From the NCBI RefSeq assembly GCF_963664075.1, contig NZ_OY760916.1, positions 1,304,001 to 1,368,000 on the forward strand: DNA of 64,000 nt, read 5' to 3'. This document shows, piece by piece, positions 43,992 to 53,102 of the stretch. The notes under the pieces are model-generated. The model was given only the letters and a program-made list of their open reading frames with translations. It did not search any database and was not told where the DNA came from. Every line of letters starts with the position of its first letter. The stretch's first letter is position 1. A program made the translations under genes and the position numbers. The DNA is from an uncultured Desulfobulbus sp. (GTDB lineage: Bacteria > Desulfobacterota > Desulfobulbia > Desulfobulbales > Desulfobulbaceae).

Positions 43992-45500
43992 ATGGCAAGA
44001 AGGATACATCTGGCCTTGCTGGCCTGCCTGTTTTTATTTTTTCCGGAACTTTCACAGAGTTCACTGTATTATTTTTCGGGAGATATGGATGCGCAGTTTG
44101 AAGTCACGCATGACTACAGCGTCACTGTTCCCAGTGGTATCCTCACTTTGACCCTTAAAGTGGCCCTGCCTGAAAACTACTCGTTAGCGACAAATACCCA
44201 GGTTGCGAGTACTCCCGTCATAACATCCTCAGCAGCATACAGTGCAACCGATTCTGTCGACGTCCGCGGTAATCATTTTAAAAACATTACCTGGAACAAT
44301 CCTTCCCAAGGAGCTCTTACGGTTTCAGTTAGCTATAACGCAGAGACATATGCTAACTGGGATGCCTTTATCACCAGTGATTCTTTTCCCTTTGAAAATT
44401 CAGGGCTTCCAGACTCAGTCACCCTCTTTCTTGAGCCAACCGATGAGGTGCAGTCTGATAATGCTTTGCTCATTGCTCAAGCTCAAACCCTCACCAGTGG
44501 AGTGACCACCCAGTGGGAGGCAGTGAAAAATATCTGTGGCTGGGTGATGCAGAATATTACCTATTCGGTCGAAGACTCTACCGATGCCCTTGCAACCTAC
44601 AATAGCAGACGAGGTGTCTGTTCTAATTATTCACAGCTGGCCATTGCCTTATTACGCGCTGTCGGTATTCCCGCCCGGCTTGCTGAAGGAGTTGCAATAT
44701 CAAGGCCGTATACACTTCCCACTGCAAATGGCGGGTATGTCCAAGTTTCCTGGGGGCAAGGGCCACATGGATGGATAGAGGTGTATTATCCCTCTTTAGG
44801 GTGGGTTCCCTACGAGCCGCAGAGAGATTTTCATCATATAGATACCTACAGGGTCTTGACCGGGATCGGCCTGGATATTTCAGAAGGTTTGGGGGGATGG
44901 AGCTATACCTATACTCCCCCTTTGACTAGCTCTCTTGCCATATCCTCCTCTTTGAACGTGAATACGCTTAATGACACGATTAATCTGAGTTATGTTGATG
45001 TCTCTGATGACATAGAGAAGTTGTCGCTGAGCACTCCGGTTACCTTTGCTCAGTCGTTTACAATTGTTGCTTCGGCAGGAGTCGGAGGAACGCTTGTTCC
45101 TGCAGGGGAGATAAGCGTCCCTTCTGGAACAAGTCAAAGTTTCAGCATTACACCTGATCAGGGCTATTCTTTGGCTGAGGTCTTGGTTGATGGGAGCTCT
45201 CAGGGAGCAATTCTCTCCTACACCTTTGATGATGTGGTCTCCGATCATACGATAGCGGCCACTTTTTTTGTTGATACAGATGGAGACAACCTGCCCGACT
45301 CCTGGGAAATGCAGATAGTTAACGCGGATGAAAACGATGCGTTGACAGAACCAGGAAATGTTTTACCCGGCGATGATTTTGATGGAGATGGCGTGAGTAA
45401 CCTCAATGAATATCAAGCGGGGACTGATCCTACTACCAAGCCAATCGTTTCTCCAGCGCGTACTCTGCCCTGGCTCATGTTGCTTTTGGAAAATGAGTGA
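43992..45500 (+). CDS. secreted transglutaminase-like protein with C-terminal leucine tail
   Basis: A 502-residue exported protein. ATG 43992 has AAAGGAA upstream; an in-frame TTG at 43962 overlaps the previous stop but lacks a site. The signal peptide ends near QSS. An N-terminal beta-sandwich is followed by a transglutaminase-like core with Cys in SRRGVCSNYSQLA, His in GPHGWIEVYY and the acidic position in GWVPYEPQRD. Next come a bacterial repeat beta module (ASAGVGGTLVPAGE), and calcium-binding-type repeats (DTDGDNLPDSWEMQ, DDFDGDGVSNLNEYQAGTDP). The end, RTLPWLMLLLENE, matches the tail seen in neighbouring surface proteins. It probably acts on peptide or amide bonds at the cell surface. 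Confidence 0.87.
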   Translation: MARRIHLALLACLFLFFPELSQSSLYYFSGDMDAQFEVTHDYSVTVPSGILTLTLKVALPENYSLATNTQVASTPVITSSAAYSATDSVDVRGNHFKNITWNNPSQGALTVSVSYNAETYANWDAFITSDSFPFENSGLPDSVTLFLEPTDEVQSDNALLIAQAQTLTSGVTTQWEAVKNICGWVMQNITYSVEDSTDALATYNSRRGVCSNYSQLAIALLRAVGIPARLAEGVAISRPYTLPTANGGYVQVSWGQGPHGWIEVYYPSLGWVPYEPQRDFHHIDTYRVLTGIGLDISEGLGGWSYTYTPPLTSSLAISSSLNVNTLNDTINLSYVDVSDDIEKLSLSTPVTFAQSFTIVASAGVGGTLVPAGEISVPSGTSQSFSITPDQGYSLAEVLVDGSSQGAILSYTFDDVVSDHTIAATFFVDTDGDNLPDSWEMQIVNADENDALTEPGNVLPGDDFDGDGVSNLNEYQAGTDPTTKPIVSPARTLPWLMLLLENE

Positions 45501-45547
45501 TCCATAATCAATCCCGCCGTTACTGATTCAGGTTATTTACATCCCCC

Positions 45548-45578
45548 AAAAAAAGCTCCCTTCAAGGGAGCTTTTTTT
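45548..45578. terminator. bidirectional intrinsic terminator
   Basis: AAAAAAAGCTCCC (45548-45560) and GGGAGCTTTTTTT (45566-45578) form a perfect 13-bp stem with a 5-base loop, A run on one side and T run on the other. It terminates the transglutaminase gene (plus) and the TPR gene (minus). Confidence 0.92.
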
Positions 45579-45595
45579 GATGAGGCTCATGTCAA

Positions 45596-46138
45596 TTAAT
45601 GGGTGAGCTTTGATTCCGCGCCCGCAAGCGCAGCTCCCCACGGGGCCTTATAGGTGTCAAAAAGTGACATAGCCAGGTTTTGCAGAGATGGGGACAGGCA
45701 GTACTCTCGCATAAAAAGCTCCGTCTCCACACCACCCAGACTCAACGCCGCTTTCATATCATTTTCGGCATCTTCTTTTCGCATCAGCGCCTTAAATAGC
45801 AAGCTTCGCGCAACTAGGGTTTCGCTGCGTCTGGGATTAATACGTTTGGCCACGGTGAGATCTTCCAGGGCTGTACGTAACTCACCCCGGTTAAACCGCG
45901 CCATCCCCCGAAGTAAAAGAAGAGAGTCGTTTTTAGGATCATGTTCCAATGCCTTGGTGAACTCGGTTGTAGCCTCGGCAAAGTCACTGTTTTTGAAATA
46001 GGCGAGGCCAAGGGGGAGGTGCACTTTATTCGGGTCCATGCCTGACTCCAGCGCTTTACCAAATCCCATAATGCTTTGGCCATATTCACCGCGAAGAAAA
46101 TGACGCTGTCCATGAAGGAATCCTGCATTGTGCGTCAT
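45596..46138 (-). CDS. TPR repeat protein
   Basis: A 180-residue protein with ATG 46138 preceded by GGAGG. Three or four tetratricopeptide-like helix pairs are visible, for example HLPLGLAYFKNSDFAEATTEFTKALEHDPKNDSLLLLRGMARFNRGELRTALEDLTVAKRINP with the G-x-x-x-x-x-x-x-F/Y-x-x-A pattern. No signal peptide is present. TPR proteins are interaction scaffolds; nothing nearby reveals the partner. It is monocistronic. Confidence 0.87.
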   Translation of the reverse strand: MTHNAGFLHGQRHFLRGEYGQSIMGFGKALESGMDPNKVHLPLGLAYFKNSDFAEATTEFTKALEHDPKNDSLLLLRGMARFNRGELRTALEDLTVAKRINPRRSETLVARSLLFKALMRKEDAENDMKAALSLGGVETELFMREYCLSPSLQNLAMSLFDTYKAPWGAALAGAESKLTH

Positions 46139-46306
46139 GATTATACCTCCGTGCTTGATGCAAAAGGATGAAGAAAACAAAACCTTTTTAAATAATGAGA
46201 ATTTTTCCTGTTTTCTTTTTTACAGGTATAAGCATTGGGGATAAGTGTGGCAAGTATTGATGGTCTCTCTCGGCTGAGCCGCCGATTTCTTATGGGAAAT
46301 TCGGGG

Positions 46307-47602
46307 TTAGAGACAACGGGTCCACCCTATACTCCACATGCAATGGCCGCAGGGGACGTGATTGCCATAGCAGTCGTGGATGTCGAGCATATTGGGATTA
46401 ACCAGATCCGGGCAGGGGCCGGATGAACAGGACCAGCAGGGGGCATAGTCAGAACCGGATGCCTCCTGGCGAAAGGTGGTGTAGCGGGGATCTTCCCAGA
46501 TTTCGGTAAGTGATTGGGTGGAGAGATGACCAAAAGGGCGGGATTGAATGTGTACCGCACTCTGGTTGACCATACAGCTGTAAGTATGCCAGAGAAAGTG
46601 GCAGGGCATGACATCGCCGTTGGTGGCAATGAAGACTGCCTGCTCTTCCATAAAAGGGCAGGAGCGTTCATCACTGCTGGGCGCCTGAAGAGGCGGCAGG
46701 CTTAAGCGGATCCCTCGCTCTTCTGCACGTTGCCGGGCTTCTGCCCAAAGCTGCGCAAGTTCAGGGTGTCTATGCTCCCTTTGCTTCAGCAGATTGTCAA
46801 AATGGAGCTTGATGTCTTTTTCTCGCGCTTCTAACTGCATACTGGCGCCAAGGTGCAGGAGGTGGCGGTCTTCGTCGCTGCGATTAAAGCGCAGGCGAAT
46901 TCCGGGGATAGAAGCGAAGTTCAAACCGTTGTCTTTAGCCTTTTGAGACCATTTTGCAAAGAGGGCTGTCGCCTCTTCTGAATTTGGTGAAAAGAGCGAT
47001 TCTTCGGCCATCTGCCCGTCATAAGCAAAGAGGTGGCTGGCGATGATGTAGTCAACTCCACGATCGTGCGCCCAATCGATAATTTGGGGCAGTTGTTGGA
47101 GGTTATTCTCCCGCAGTACGATCTCTATGCCCAGGCTGATGGAGCGGTCATGAGTGCTGGCAGCTTGCTGCAGAGAACGCATGGCCCGCTCTACTGGAGT
47201 GGCCTGATGTTCTCCCCCCTCTGATGTTTGCAGGCTGTCCACAGAAAAACAGACCGTATCCAACCCCGCCGCCACCAATGCCGCAGATTTTTTGTGGGTA
47301 AACAAAAGTCCGTTGCTCTGAAAACCAATGATCCCATCAGCTGGCATCGATTTTCTGGCGAGATCGATCATTGTTGCTAACTGTGGATGAAGCAGAGGCT
47401 CGCCAATACCATTGAGAACCAAAAAATCAACCTGGGCAAGAGAGGGAAGGAGGCGATGGAACAAGCTGAGATCAAAATCTCCTTCTTCAATACAACTTCC
47501 CTGAGCATACTTCATACACATCTTGCAGCGAAGATTGCAGCGAGTCGTGGTTTCCAGGTAAAGCTTGCGGGGGACGGACGGCGAGAGGGCGGCTTTTTTC
47601 AC
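46307..47602 (-). CDS. radical SAM/SPASM domain protein
   Basis: A 431-residue enzyme. The radical SAM cluster motif is Cys22, Cys26, Cys29 (RCNLRCKMC). The C-terminal SPASM region holds many cysteines (CPFMEEQ, GDVMPCHFLWHTYSC, APCWSCSSGPCPDL, HDCYGNHVPCGHCMWSIGW) for auxiliary [4Fe-4S] clusters. LNGIGEPLLHP is the usual GGEP-like strand. Such enzymes modify peptides or proteins or make cofactors; no small precursor peptide gene was recognised next to it. The start is GTG 47602 without a good ribosome-binding site. The CGNHVPCGHC end is also seen in heme d1/PqqE-like relatives, but I cannot assign a substrate. Confidence 0.9.
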   Translation of the reverse strand: MKKAALSPSVPRKLYLETTTRCNLRCKMCMKYAQGSCIEEGDFDLSLFHRLLPSLAQVDFLVLNGIGEPLLHPQLATMIDLARKSMPADGIIGFQSNGLLFTHKKSAALVAAGLDTVCFSVDSLQTSEGGEHQATPVERAMRSLQQAASTHDRSISLGIEIVLRENNLQQLPQIIDWAHDRGVDYIIASHLFAYDGQMAEESLFSPNSEEATALFAKWSQKAKDNGLNFASIPGIRLRFNRSDEDRHLLHLGASMQLEAREKDIKLHFDNLLKQREHRHPELAQLWAEARQRAEERGIRLSLPPLQAPSSDERSCPFMEEQAVFIATNGDVMPCHFLWHTYSCMVNQSAVHIQSRPFGHLSTQSLTEIWEDPRYTTFRQEASGSDYAPCWSCSSGPCPDLVNPNMLDIHDCYGNHVPCGHCMWSIGWTRCL

Positions 47603-47663
47603 TGCGTTTATGCTTACAAACTGTGCTCAAGGTAAAAGAGGGTTGTGACGGTTTTGAGTCAGT

Positions 47664-47894
47664 TTACTCGAGCCACTGTTCAACTTCATCCTGTTTTGGC
47701 ACCCGCCCCAGGCATTTGACCTCACCGTTGATTACCACCGCGGGTGTAGAAAAAACTCCCATCATTGCCATTTCTTGAAAATCTTTGACTTTTTCAATAG
47801 CCGCTCCCACTCCTTTTGCTGCGACTGCCGCTTCAACAATCTGCTGGGCTTTTTCACAGGACGCACAGCCAGGTCCGCATACTTTGATAAGCAT
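47664..47894 (-). CDS. small thioredoxin-fold redox-active disulfide protein
   Basis: A 76-residue single-domain thioredoxin-like protein. The N-terminal strand MLIKVCGPGCASCEKAQQIV holds the redox pair Cys11 and Cys14 (CASC) plus Cys6, and FSTPAVVINGEV is the cis-proline loop. This matches the redox-active disulfide protein 2 group, which accompanies DUF318 permeases and ArsR regulators, as here. It lies 15 bases downstream of the permease gene and is probably the last gene of that operon. Confidence 0.9.
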   Translation of the reverse strand: MLIKVCGPGCASCEKAQQIVEAAVAAKGVGAAIEKVKDFQEMAMMGVFSTPAVVINGEVKCLGRVPKQDEVEQWLE

Positions 47895-47909
47895 CGTTGT
47901 TTCCTCGTC

Positions 47910-49007
47910 TTAGATGACAAAATTAAAAAGATAGCCCGTAAAAATTATCCCGGTTGCTACCACACCAATAAACACGGCAATGAGCCGTGGTTTTAAAACC
48001 TTACGGAGAATAATCATCTCGGGCAGGGAAAGGGCAATGACGCTCATCATGAAGGCGAGCACGGTTCCCAGAGCAGCACCTTTACCTAAAAGGGCCTCGA
48101 CTACAGGGACAATTCCAGCCGCGTTGGAATACATGGGTACACCAAAAATGACTGCAGCCGGAACCGACCACCAGCTCTCTTCACCCATTATTCCAGCCAT
48201 GAAATTTTCTGGCACGTAGCCGTGGATAATGGCCCCAATTGCAATACCTGCCACCACATAGACCCAGACCTTGCCGACTATATCGCGAACCGCCTCCCAG
48301 CCCATGCGAATTCGGTCAGGCCAATTCAGTTTCTGCTCAAGAACAATGGCCTCGCCAGCACGCATCTGCTGCACCCAGTCTTCCATCCAACCTTCCAGGC
48401 GGAGGCGACCGATGATCCATCCTGCCACCATGGCGATCAACAGTCCTGTAACCAGATAGAGTGCTGCCACTTTCCAGCCAAGCAGCCCATAGAGCAGGAC
48501 CAAAGCGATCTCATTGACCATGGGGGCCGCGATGAGAAAAGAAAAAGTGACTCCCAGCGGGACTCCAGCCTGAACGAATCCTAGAAAGAGGGGAATGGCC
48601 GAGCAGGAGCAAAAAGGGGTAACAATCCCCAAGAGGGCCGCCATGGCGTTGCCGGTGGTTTCACGTTTACCGGCCAGGTATTTGCGGGTTCGTTCTTGGG
48701 TGAAAAAGGAGCGAATAATGCCCACTGCGAAAACAATCAGGGTGAGCAGCAGCATCACCTTGGGGCTGTCGTAGACAAAAAATTCTATGGTGCTCCCCAG
48801 GTGACTGGCAGGATCGAGTCCCAAAAGCGTTGTGGTCAGGTAATGGGCAAAGGGCTTGAGATGGCTATAGAGAGCGTACCAGAGGGCCAGTCCCAGTGGA
48901 ACACCGATGAGACATTTGAGCCAGAAGAGGGAGGAAGGCGATTTTCCCTTGCCAGAAGAAGGCGTGTTGCAGGCGCAGGAGCCACCAAAGGGTTGTATGG
49001 GTTCCAT
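47910..49007 (-). CDS. DUF318 (ArsP-like) permease
   Basis: A 365-residue inner-membrane permease with about eight to ten helices in two repeats. The family signature TPFCSCSAIPLFLGFVQAGVPLGVTFSFLIAAPMVNEIAL is present, with the Cys-x-Cys pair, and GVPMYSNAAGIVPVVEALLGKGAALGT in the second repeat. A short Cys-containing N-terminus (GGSCACN) precedes helix one. Related ArsP proteins export trivalent organoarsenicals; other members are linked to metals or thiol compounds. The upstream ArsR gene and downstream thioredoxin gene point to metalloid or thiol stress. Confidence 0.9.
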   Translation of the reverse strand: MEPIQPFGGSCACNTPSSGKGKSPSSLFWLKCLIGVPLGLALWYALYSHLKPFAHYLTTTLLGLDPASHLGSTIEFFVYDSPKVMLLLTLIVFAVGIIRSFFTQERTRKYLAGKRETTGNAMAALLGIVTPFCSCSAIPLFLGFVQAGVPLGVTFSFLIAAPMVNEIALVLLYGLLGWKVAALYLVTGLLIAMVAGWIIGRLRLEGWMEDWVQQMRAGEAIVLEQKLNWPDRIRMGWEAVRDIVGKVWVYVVAGIAIGAIIHGYVPENFMAGIMGEESWWSVPAAVIFGVPMYSNAAGIVPVVEALLGKGAALGTVLAFMMSVIALSLPEMIILRKVLKPRLIAVFIGVVATGIIFTGYLFNFVI

Positions 49008-49068
49008 GACTTTTTTTAATTTTTTTTTGGTGTTACTGAATCTATCACTGTGTCGTGATCGGGCAATG

Positions 49069-49428
49069 TCACGGATTCAGGGAGTTTAAAGTAGCGACTT
49101 TCAGACAGGCCGCCGCAGGAAGTTCCTGAATCATTCTGCACAACTCAGGGTCATCATTGAGCCAGAGGCGCAACTGGGCCAGTATGGTCTTCACGTAGGG
49201 AGAATCGTTTTCCAGATCCTGGGAGTAGATCATCCAGGTACCCTGGCGTTTTTTGCTCACCAGGCCCGCCTCTTCAAGCACTTTCATGTGACTGGAAACC
49301 GTAGGCTGAGCAAGTCCCAGAACTTCACGGATTTCACAGACACACAGAGATCTGTCTTCAAGCAGTTTCATGACCCGTACCCGGTTCGCATCGGACAGGG
49401 CCTTGGTGAGTCGAAGGAAATTTTTCAT
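49069..49428 (-). CDS. ArsR/SmtB family regulator
   Basis: A 119-residue winged helix-turn-helix repressor. Helix-turn-helix: EIREVLGLAQPTVSSHMKVLEEAGLV. The metal site CVCEI (Cys29, Cys31 in LCVCEI) is the ArsR-type arsenic/antimony sensor. The wing is KKRQGTWMIYSQD. It should repress its own operon with the DUF318 permease and thioredoxin, from the dyad at 49450-49471. The stop region overlaps a copy of the dispersed GTCACGGATTCAGG motif. Confidence 0.92.
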   Translation of the reverse strand: MKNFLRLTKALSDANRVRVMKLLEDRSLCVCEIREVLGLAQPTVSSHMKVLEEAGLVSKKRQGTWMIYSQDLENDSPYVKTILAQLRLWLNDDPELCRMIQELPAAACLKVATLNSLNP

Positions 49429-49449
49429 AAAGATTGTTTTCTATATTCC

Positions 49450-49471
49450 TATATTGATATTTACCAATATA
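49450..49471 (-). promoter_or_regulatory. probable ArsR operator
   Basis: TATATTG (49450-49456) and CAATATA (49465-49471) form a perfect 7-bp dyad with an 8-base spacer, 22 bases upstream of the arsR start in A+T-rich DNA. ArsR/SmtB repressors bind dyads of this type around the promoter. Confidence 0.6.
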
Positions 49472-49807
49472 TACGCGCAAGCTTCTGTCTTGTCAACAGA
49501 GGATCGCTGCCGCGCAAGTCAAATAGGGTTGTTTTGGGGAGAGGGGCAGTCCGAAAAAATCGGACTGAGGTCCGAGAAAGGCGGATGATTGCATAGAAAA
49601 CAGGGAGGAGTGTTTAGGGCTATTCCTCCTAACGTTATGAAATTAAGATATTTTTAAAAAATAGTTTTTAGGAGAGCTCTTTGCAATGTACCGGGGAAAC
49701 GATCTGCACAACCCTCAAAACAAGGCATTAGTGAAAACGTAGGGATGTCGTTGCTCCTTCTAAACTTGCACAGAGGATAGCGTATAAATTTCTTTTCTTT
49801 CTCAACC
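49472..49807. other. 336-bp gap upstream of degenerate chemoreceptor
   Basis: No coding region is supported between the ArsR operator and the chemoreceptor remnant. A G-rich stretch (49530-49590) and a purine/pyrimidine-rich segment near 49600-49635 carry no recognised feature. Confidence 0.5.
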
Positions 49808-50724
49808 ATGAAATATACAACCAAGCTGTTTTGTGCCGTTGTTGTCTTGTGTATCTCATCCATCATAGTCATTTCCGGGAATGGACTGTGGATGTCTGAA
49901 AAGGTACTCAATACCCTGGGCAAAGATGCGCTTGAGCATATGCACGAAGCTGTCTTTAATTCACTAGCCTCGTCCCTTGCGGGCATAGATGACGGCCTGG
50001 CCATGCATGTGATACGCAACAATGGACTGGTGGGCGTTGCGGTGGTGCTAGCTGCTATCCTGATCACCTTTCTCCTGGTGCGGATGATCAACCGGCCGCT
50101 TCAGGAGCTGGTTACCAAGAGCATTCTGGTTGGAGAGGGAGACTATTTCATCATCTTTGCATCAGAGAATAAAGATGCCATTGGGCAGTTGACCCGTTCT
50201 TTGGGGATTATGGTTACCCGAGCCAGAGAGATGATGGGTGATATCATTCAATCCTCAGAGGCTCTGACTCTTTCTGCCCAGGGCTTAAGAACCATTTCTG
50301 AGCAGATGGTCAGTAATGCCGACGCCACCAATGGTATTGCCGGAGAAACAGCCCGAAATGCCAATGAGGTTTCTGATAATATGACCTCAATTTCTGCGAC
50401 AATGGAGCAGTCAACCACCAATCTGGATATGATTGCCTCTGCCTCCGAGGAGATGGGGACAACCATCAATGAGATCGCGGAAAATTCAGCGCGTGCCCGA
50501 GTGACAACCGGTGAGGTTGTCAATAAGGTAATCAATCCGATGAAGGAGTGCGCGAGCTTGGCGAGGCCGCCAAGGCCACTGGTATGATCACGGAGACCAT
50601 TACCGAGATCCAGGAACATTCGGTTGAGGTCAAGGAGAACAGTCAGATGGTGCGCAACTCTGCTGATGAGCTCTCTGCATTGGCCAGCAAACTGACCAGC
50701 CTTGTAGGGAAATTTAAGATGTAA
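49808..50724 (+). pseudogene. degenerate methyl-accepting chemotaxis protein
   Basis: The frame begins with a membrane segment, a short periplasmic part, a second membrane segment (GLVGVAVVLAAILITFLLV) and a HAMP/signalling region, then breaks near 50540. The zero frame runs into a stop at 50587, whereas another frame continues GVRELGEAAKATGMITETITEIQEHS to a stop at 50722-50724 (VGKFKM end). The highly conserved tip of the signalling hairpin ([24 protein letters not shown]) that contacts CheA and CheW is also missing. So there is a frameshift plus an internal deletion, and the product cannot signal normally. Two intact paralogues lie downstream. Confidence 0.85.
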
Positions 50725-50749
50725 AAGTTACCCGAAATGCAATGACAAT

Positions 50750-50797
50750 CGGGTAGTGTCGGGAAAAGTGAGTCTTGCTTTTTCCAGACACCACCCG
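50750..50797 (+). terminator. long imperfect hairpin after chemoreceptor remnant
   Basis: CGGGTAGTGTCGGGAAAA (50750-50767) pairs with TTTTTCCAGACACCACCCG (50779-50797) with three single mismatches. There is no following T tract; it may be a factor-independent terminator or decay barrier shared by the convergent chemoreceptor genes. Confidence 0.5.
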
Positions 50798-50900
50798 AGG
50801 CAGGCTCCGGGCGGAGTGTACAAGAAGAGAAGGTTTGTGCCTTTACTCAACAGGAGCTTTTAACAATTTCCGGATTCAGGCATTTGTTCAGCCAATTTTC

Positions 50901-52607
50901 TCACGAATTCAAGGTAAAGACAGAGACCGTTCTGTGCAGCTGACCAGCAAGGTCGGAGAGGTCGTTTGAGCGTTGGCGCACACTACCGGAGTTGGTTAAG
51001 ACAAGTTCGGTGGAGTTGTTGACGAAGACAATCTTTTCAGCTATGGATTGGGCGATTTGCGCACTGTTGCCAATGTTGGCGTTGACGTCGTGCAGTCCCG
51101 CTGAGGCCTGACTAATGTTAGAGGTTATCTCTCGAGTGGCAACAGACTGTTCACCCACGGCTGTTGCTATTCCGCTGATGATATCATTGATTGAGGTGAT
51201 GACCTGAGCCACGTGATTAATCTGGGTGACGGCCTTTTGGGTTGTACTTTGGACGCCACTGACCCGATTTTTAATATCCATGGTGGCACTGGCAGTCTGT
51301 TTGGCGAGCTCTTTGATTTCATTGGCCACAACCGCAAACCCTTTGCCTGCTTCGCCAGCCCGAGCTGATTCAATTGTGGCATTCAAGGCCAGTAGATTGG
51401 TCTGTTCTGATATTTCGGTAATCGTTTCAGTTACCTGGTTGATTTCATTGGCCGCCTTGCCCAGGCTGGACATCAACTCGGCGGCATCTGTCGCCTGTTG
51501 CACCGCCTCCTTTGAGATGGAGTTTGCCTGGGTCGCATTGGCAGCAAGATTGTCGATGGTTGCCGCCATCTCTTCTGTTGCGGCAGCGACCATGGAAACA
51601 TTGGTGAAGGACTCTTCGACCGCACCGGCAACAGAGTCGATATTCATGGTCATCTGCCCTGTGGCACCTGCCACCTCATCCGTCGTTGAGGCGGTCGATT
51701 TTGCCTCTGTATCCATTTGGGTGGCGATTGTGGAGAGATCGGAGGAGGAGACATTGAGGGTTGTAACCCCGTCCACGACCTGCCTGAGGGTGGTTTTAAG
51801 CTGTTCGCTCATGCGGTTTAATGCTTGAATACATTGTCCAATTTCATCATTGTGGTATGAGGGCAGGGAACTGCTGAAATCACCTGCGGCTAAGCGCTCG
51901 GCAAATGAGGTGGCCTGGGTCATCGGCCTGCTGATGGCTAAACTTATTATCACCCCAAGGACGATACTGCAGGCAACTCCGGCCAGGACAAAGATGCCAA
52001 TGATGAAACGGGTTTGCGAACTGTTTGCCGCCATTTCCCGGGTCACTTCTGCAATGAGCGCTTCTGCCTCTTTCGTTAATTTCCCAATCCCTTCTTCAAA
52101 GGCGTAAATATAGTCTTTTATGGGCATCATCAGTTTATTGGCATCCTGGGGGGTCAGGGTGGTGCTGACGATGACCTGTTCAGCTATTTGCTGAAATCCT
52201 GAGACATAATTGCCATAGGCTGATTGACTTTGGGCAAGGGCCTGTTTCACCTCTGGGCTTACCTTAATATCGCTTTCAAGCAGGGCTGTTGCCTTACTGA
52301 GTAAGGTTTGCGTCTTCTCTGAAACCTTGTTGAATTTACTTAGATAATTTTGCTGCTTATCCGGTTTGCCAATATTTAAAAAGGTATCTTTCTCATAGCG
52401 CCTGTGGTTCAGCGCCAGAATTTCCAGTTGTTCCGCCGTGACGAGCAACGCGAGTTCCACCTCCTGCAAACGGTGAATGCTTTTGGTATTTGCAGAGAGC
52501 GTGATGAGACTTTTCCCTCCGATGAGGAGGGTGATAAGTGAGGTAAATAAGAAACCGGCAACGAGTTTTTTTCGAAGCGAGAGGTTGCGAAAGGATGAAA
52601 GCCACAT
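50901..52607 (-). CDS. methyl-accepting chemotaxis protein
   Basis: A 568-residue chemoreceptor. ATG 52607 has AAGGAGG six bases upstream. A membrane segment near residues 12-33 is followed by a helical periplasmic sensor of the four-helix-bundle type (about 150 residues), a second membrane helix ([22 protein letters not shown]), HAMP, and a cytoplasmic signalling domain with the intact tip [42 protein letters not shown]. It senses a periplasmic ligand and controls CheA. No CWxxF-type tail for CheR tethering is present. It is monocistronic. Confidence 0.93.
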   Translation of the reverse strand: MWLSSFRNLSLRKKLVAGFLFTSLITLLIGGKSLITLSANTKSIHRLQEVELALLVTAEQLEILALNHRRYEKDTFLNIGKPDKQQNYLSKFNKVSEKTQTLLSKATALLESDIKVSPEVKQALAQSQSAYGNYVSGFQQIAEQVIVSTTLTPQDANKLMMPIKDYIYAFEEGIGKLTKEAEALIAEVTREMAANSSQTRFIIGIFVLAGVACSIVLGVIISLAISRPMTQATSFAERLAAGDFSSSLPSYHNDEIGQCIQALNRMSEQLKTTLRQVVDGVTTLNVSSSDLSTIATQMDTEAKSTASTTDEVAGATGQMTMNIDSVAGAVEESFTNVSMVAAATEEMAATIDNLAANATQANSISKEAVQQATDAAELMSSLGKAANEINQVTETITEISEQTNLLALNATIESARAGEAGKGFAVVANEIKELAKQTASATMDIKNRVSGVQSTTQKAVTQINHVAQVITSINDIISGIATAVGEQSVATREITSNISQASAGLHDVNANIGNSAQIAQSIAEKIVFVNNSTELVLTNSGSVRQRSNDLSDLAGQLHRTVSVFTLNS

Positions 52608-53102
52608 GATCTGCCTCCTTGAATCGTATCGATACATCAATCTATTAAAAATGTTTAAAGATGCTCATTCCAGTTAGTGTTCGTCCAGAAACGAGGATTT
52701 TTGTTCAAGGTCAAGGCATGCAAAAAATTTTACCGCAGGCATATAGATGATATCGGAGTCTACGCTTACCTCCGAGGATAAAATTTTGAGCATAACGCCG
52801 AAATTGGGCAAAAAGACCGTTTCTGGATGGACACTAGTTATCTCGCAGTATATCACCTCTGCTTGAGAAGGAGCTAACGGAAATAGTTTTCTCTTTGGTT
52901 TTCCATGGAAAATTCTACGGATGAAACCAGAAAATCCCTTTGAATGTATTGCGAGTTGCTGTGTTTTCCAGAGCTTGAGTAACTTGTCCTTAGGATGAGC
53001 ATCCTGTACAGTGCACGGCTCTGTATCTGTCCTCTAGTCAGTTTTGTATTCTCTGGGAAAAAACAAGGGGCATGCAAATCCCCTTTGAGTTGAGCGAAAA
53101 TA
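52608..53102. other. 495-bp intergenic region containing a MITE-like element
   Basis: The region upstream of the chemoreceptor (minus) and DUF2293 gene (plus) holds the 162-bp element at 52675-52836. A 60-codon frame at 52674-52856 lies on that element and is an accident of its ends. The rest, 52840-53100, shows no feature. Confidence 0.5.
52675..52836. mobile_element. MITE-like element with 19-bp inverted ends
   Basis: TAGTGTTCGTCCAGAAACG (52675-52693) and its inverted partner CGTTTCTGGATGGACACTA (52818-52836) match at 17 of 19 positions and bracket 124 bp with no transposase gene. Additional A/T-rich bases just inside each arm (TTTTTG and CAAAAA) extend the symmetry. The arrangement is that of a non-autonomous miniature element; no clear target duplication is visible. 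Confidence 0.65.

Noticed and set aside
46140..46306. RiPP precursor gene beside the radical SAM enzyme
   Set aside because: No small frame with a start, ribosome-binding site and leader-like pattern could be supported in the gap.
47910..49428. Complete arsenic-resistance operon
   Set aside because: Only ArsR, an ArsP-like permease and a thioredoxin-like gene are present; no arsC or arsenite pump was found, so the inducer cannot be fixed to arsenic.
52674..52856. 60-codon minus-strand frame
   Set aside because: It coincides with the MITE-like element and its termini; no ribosome-binding site or family pattern.
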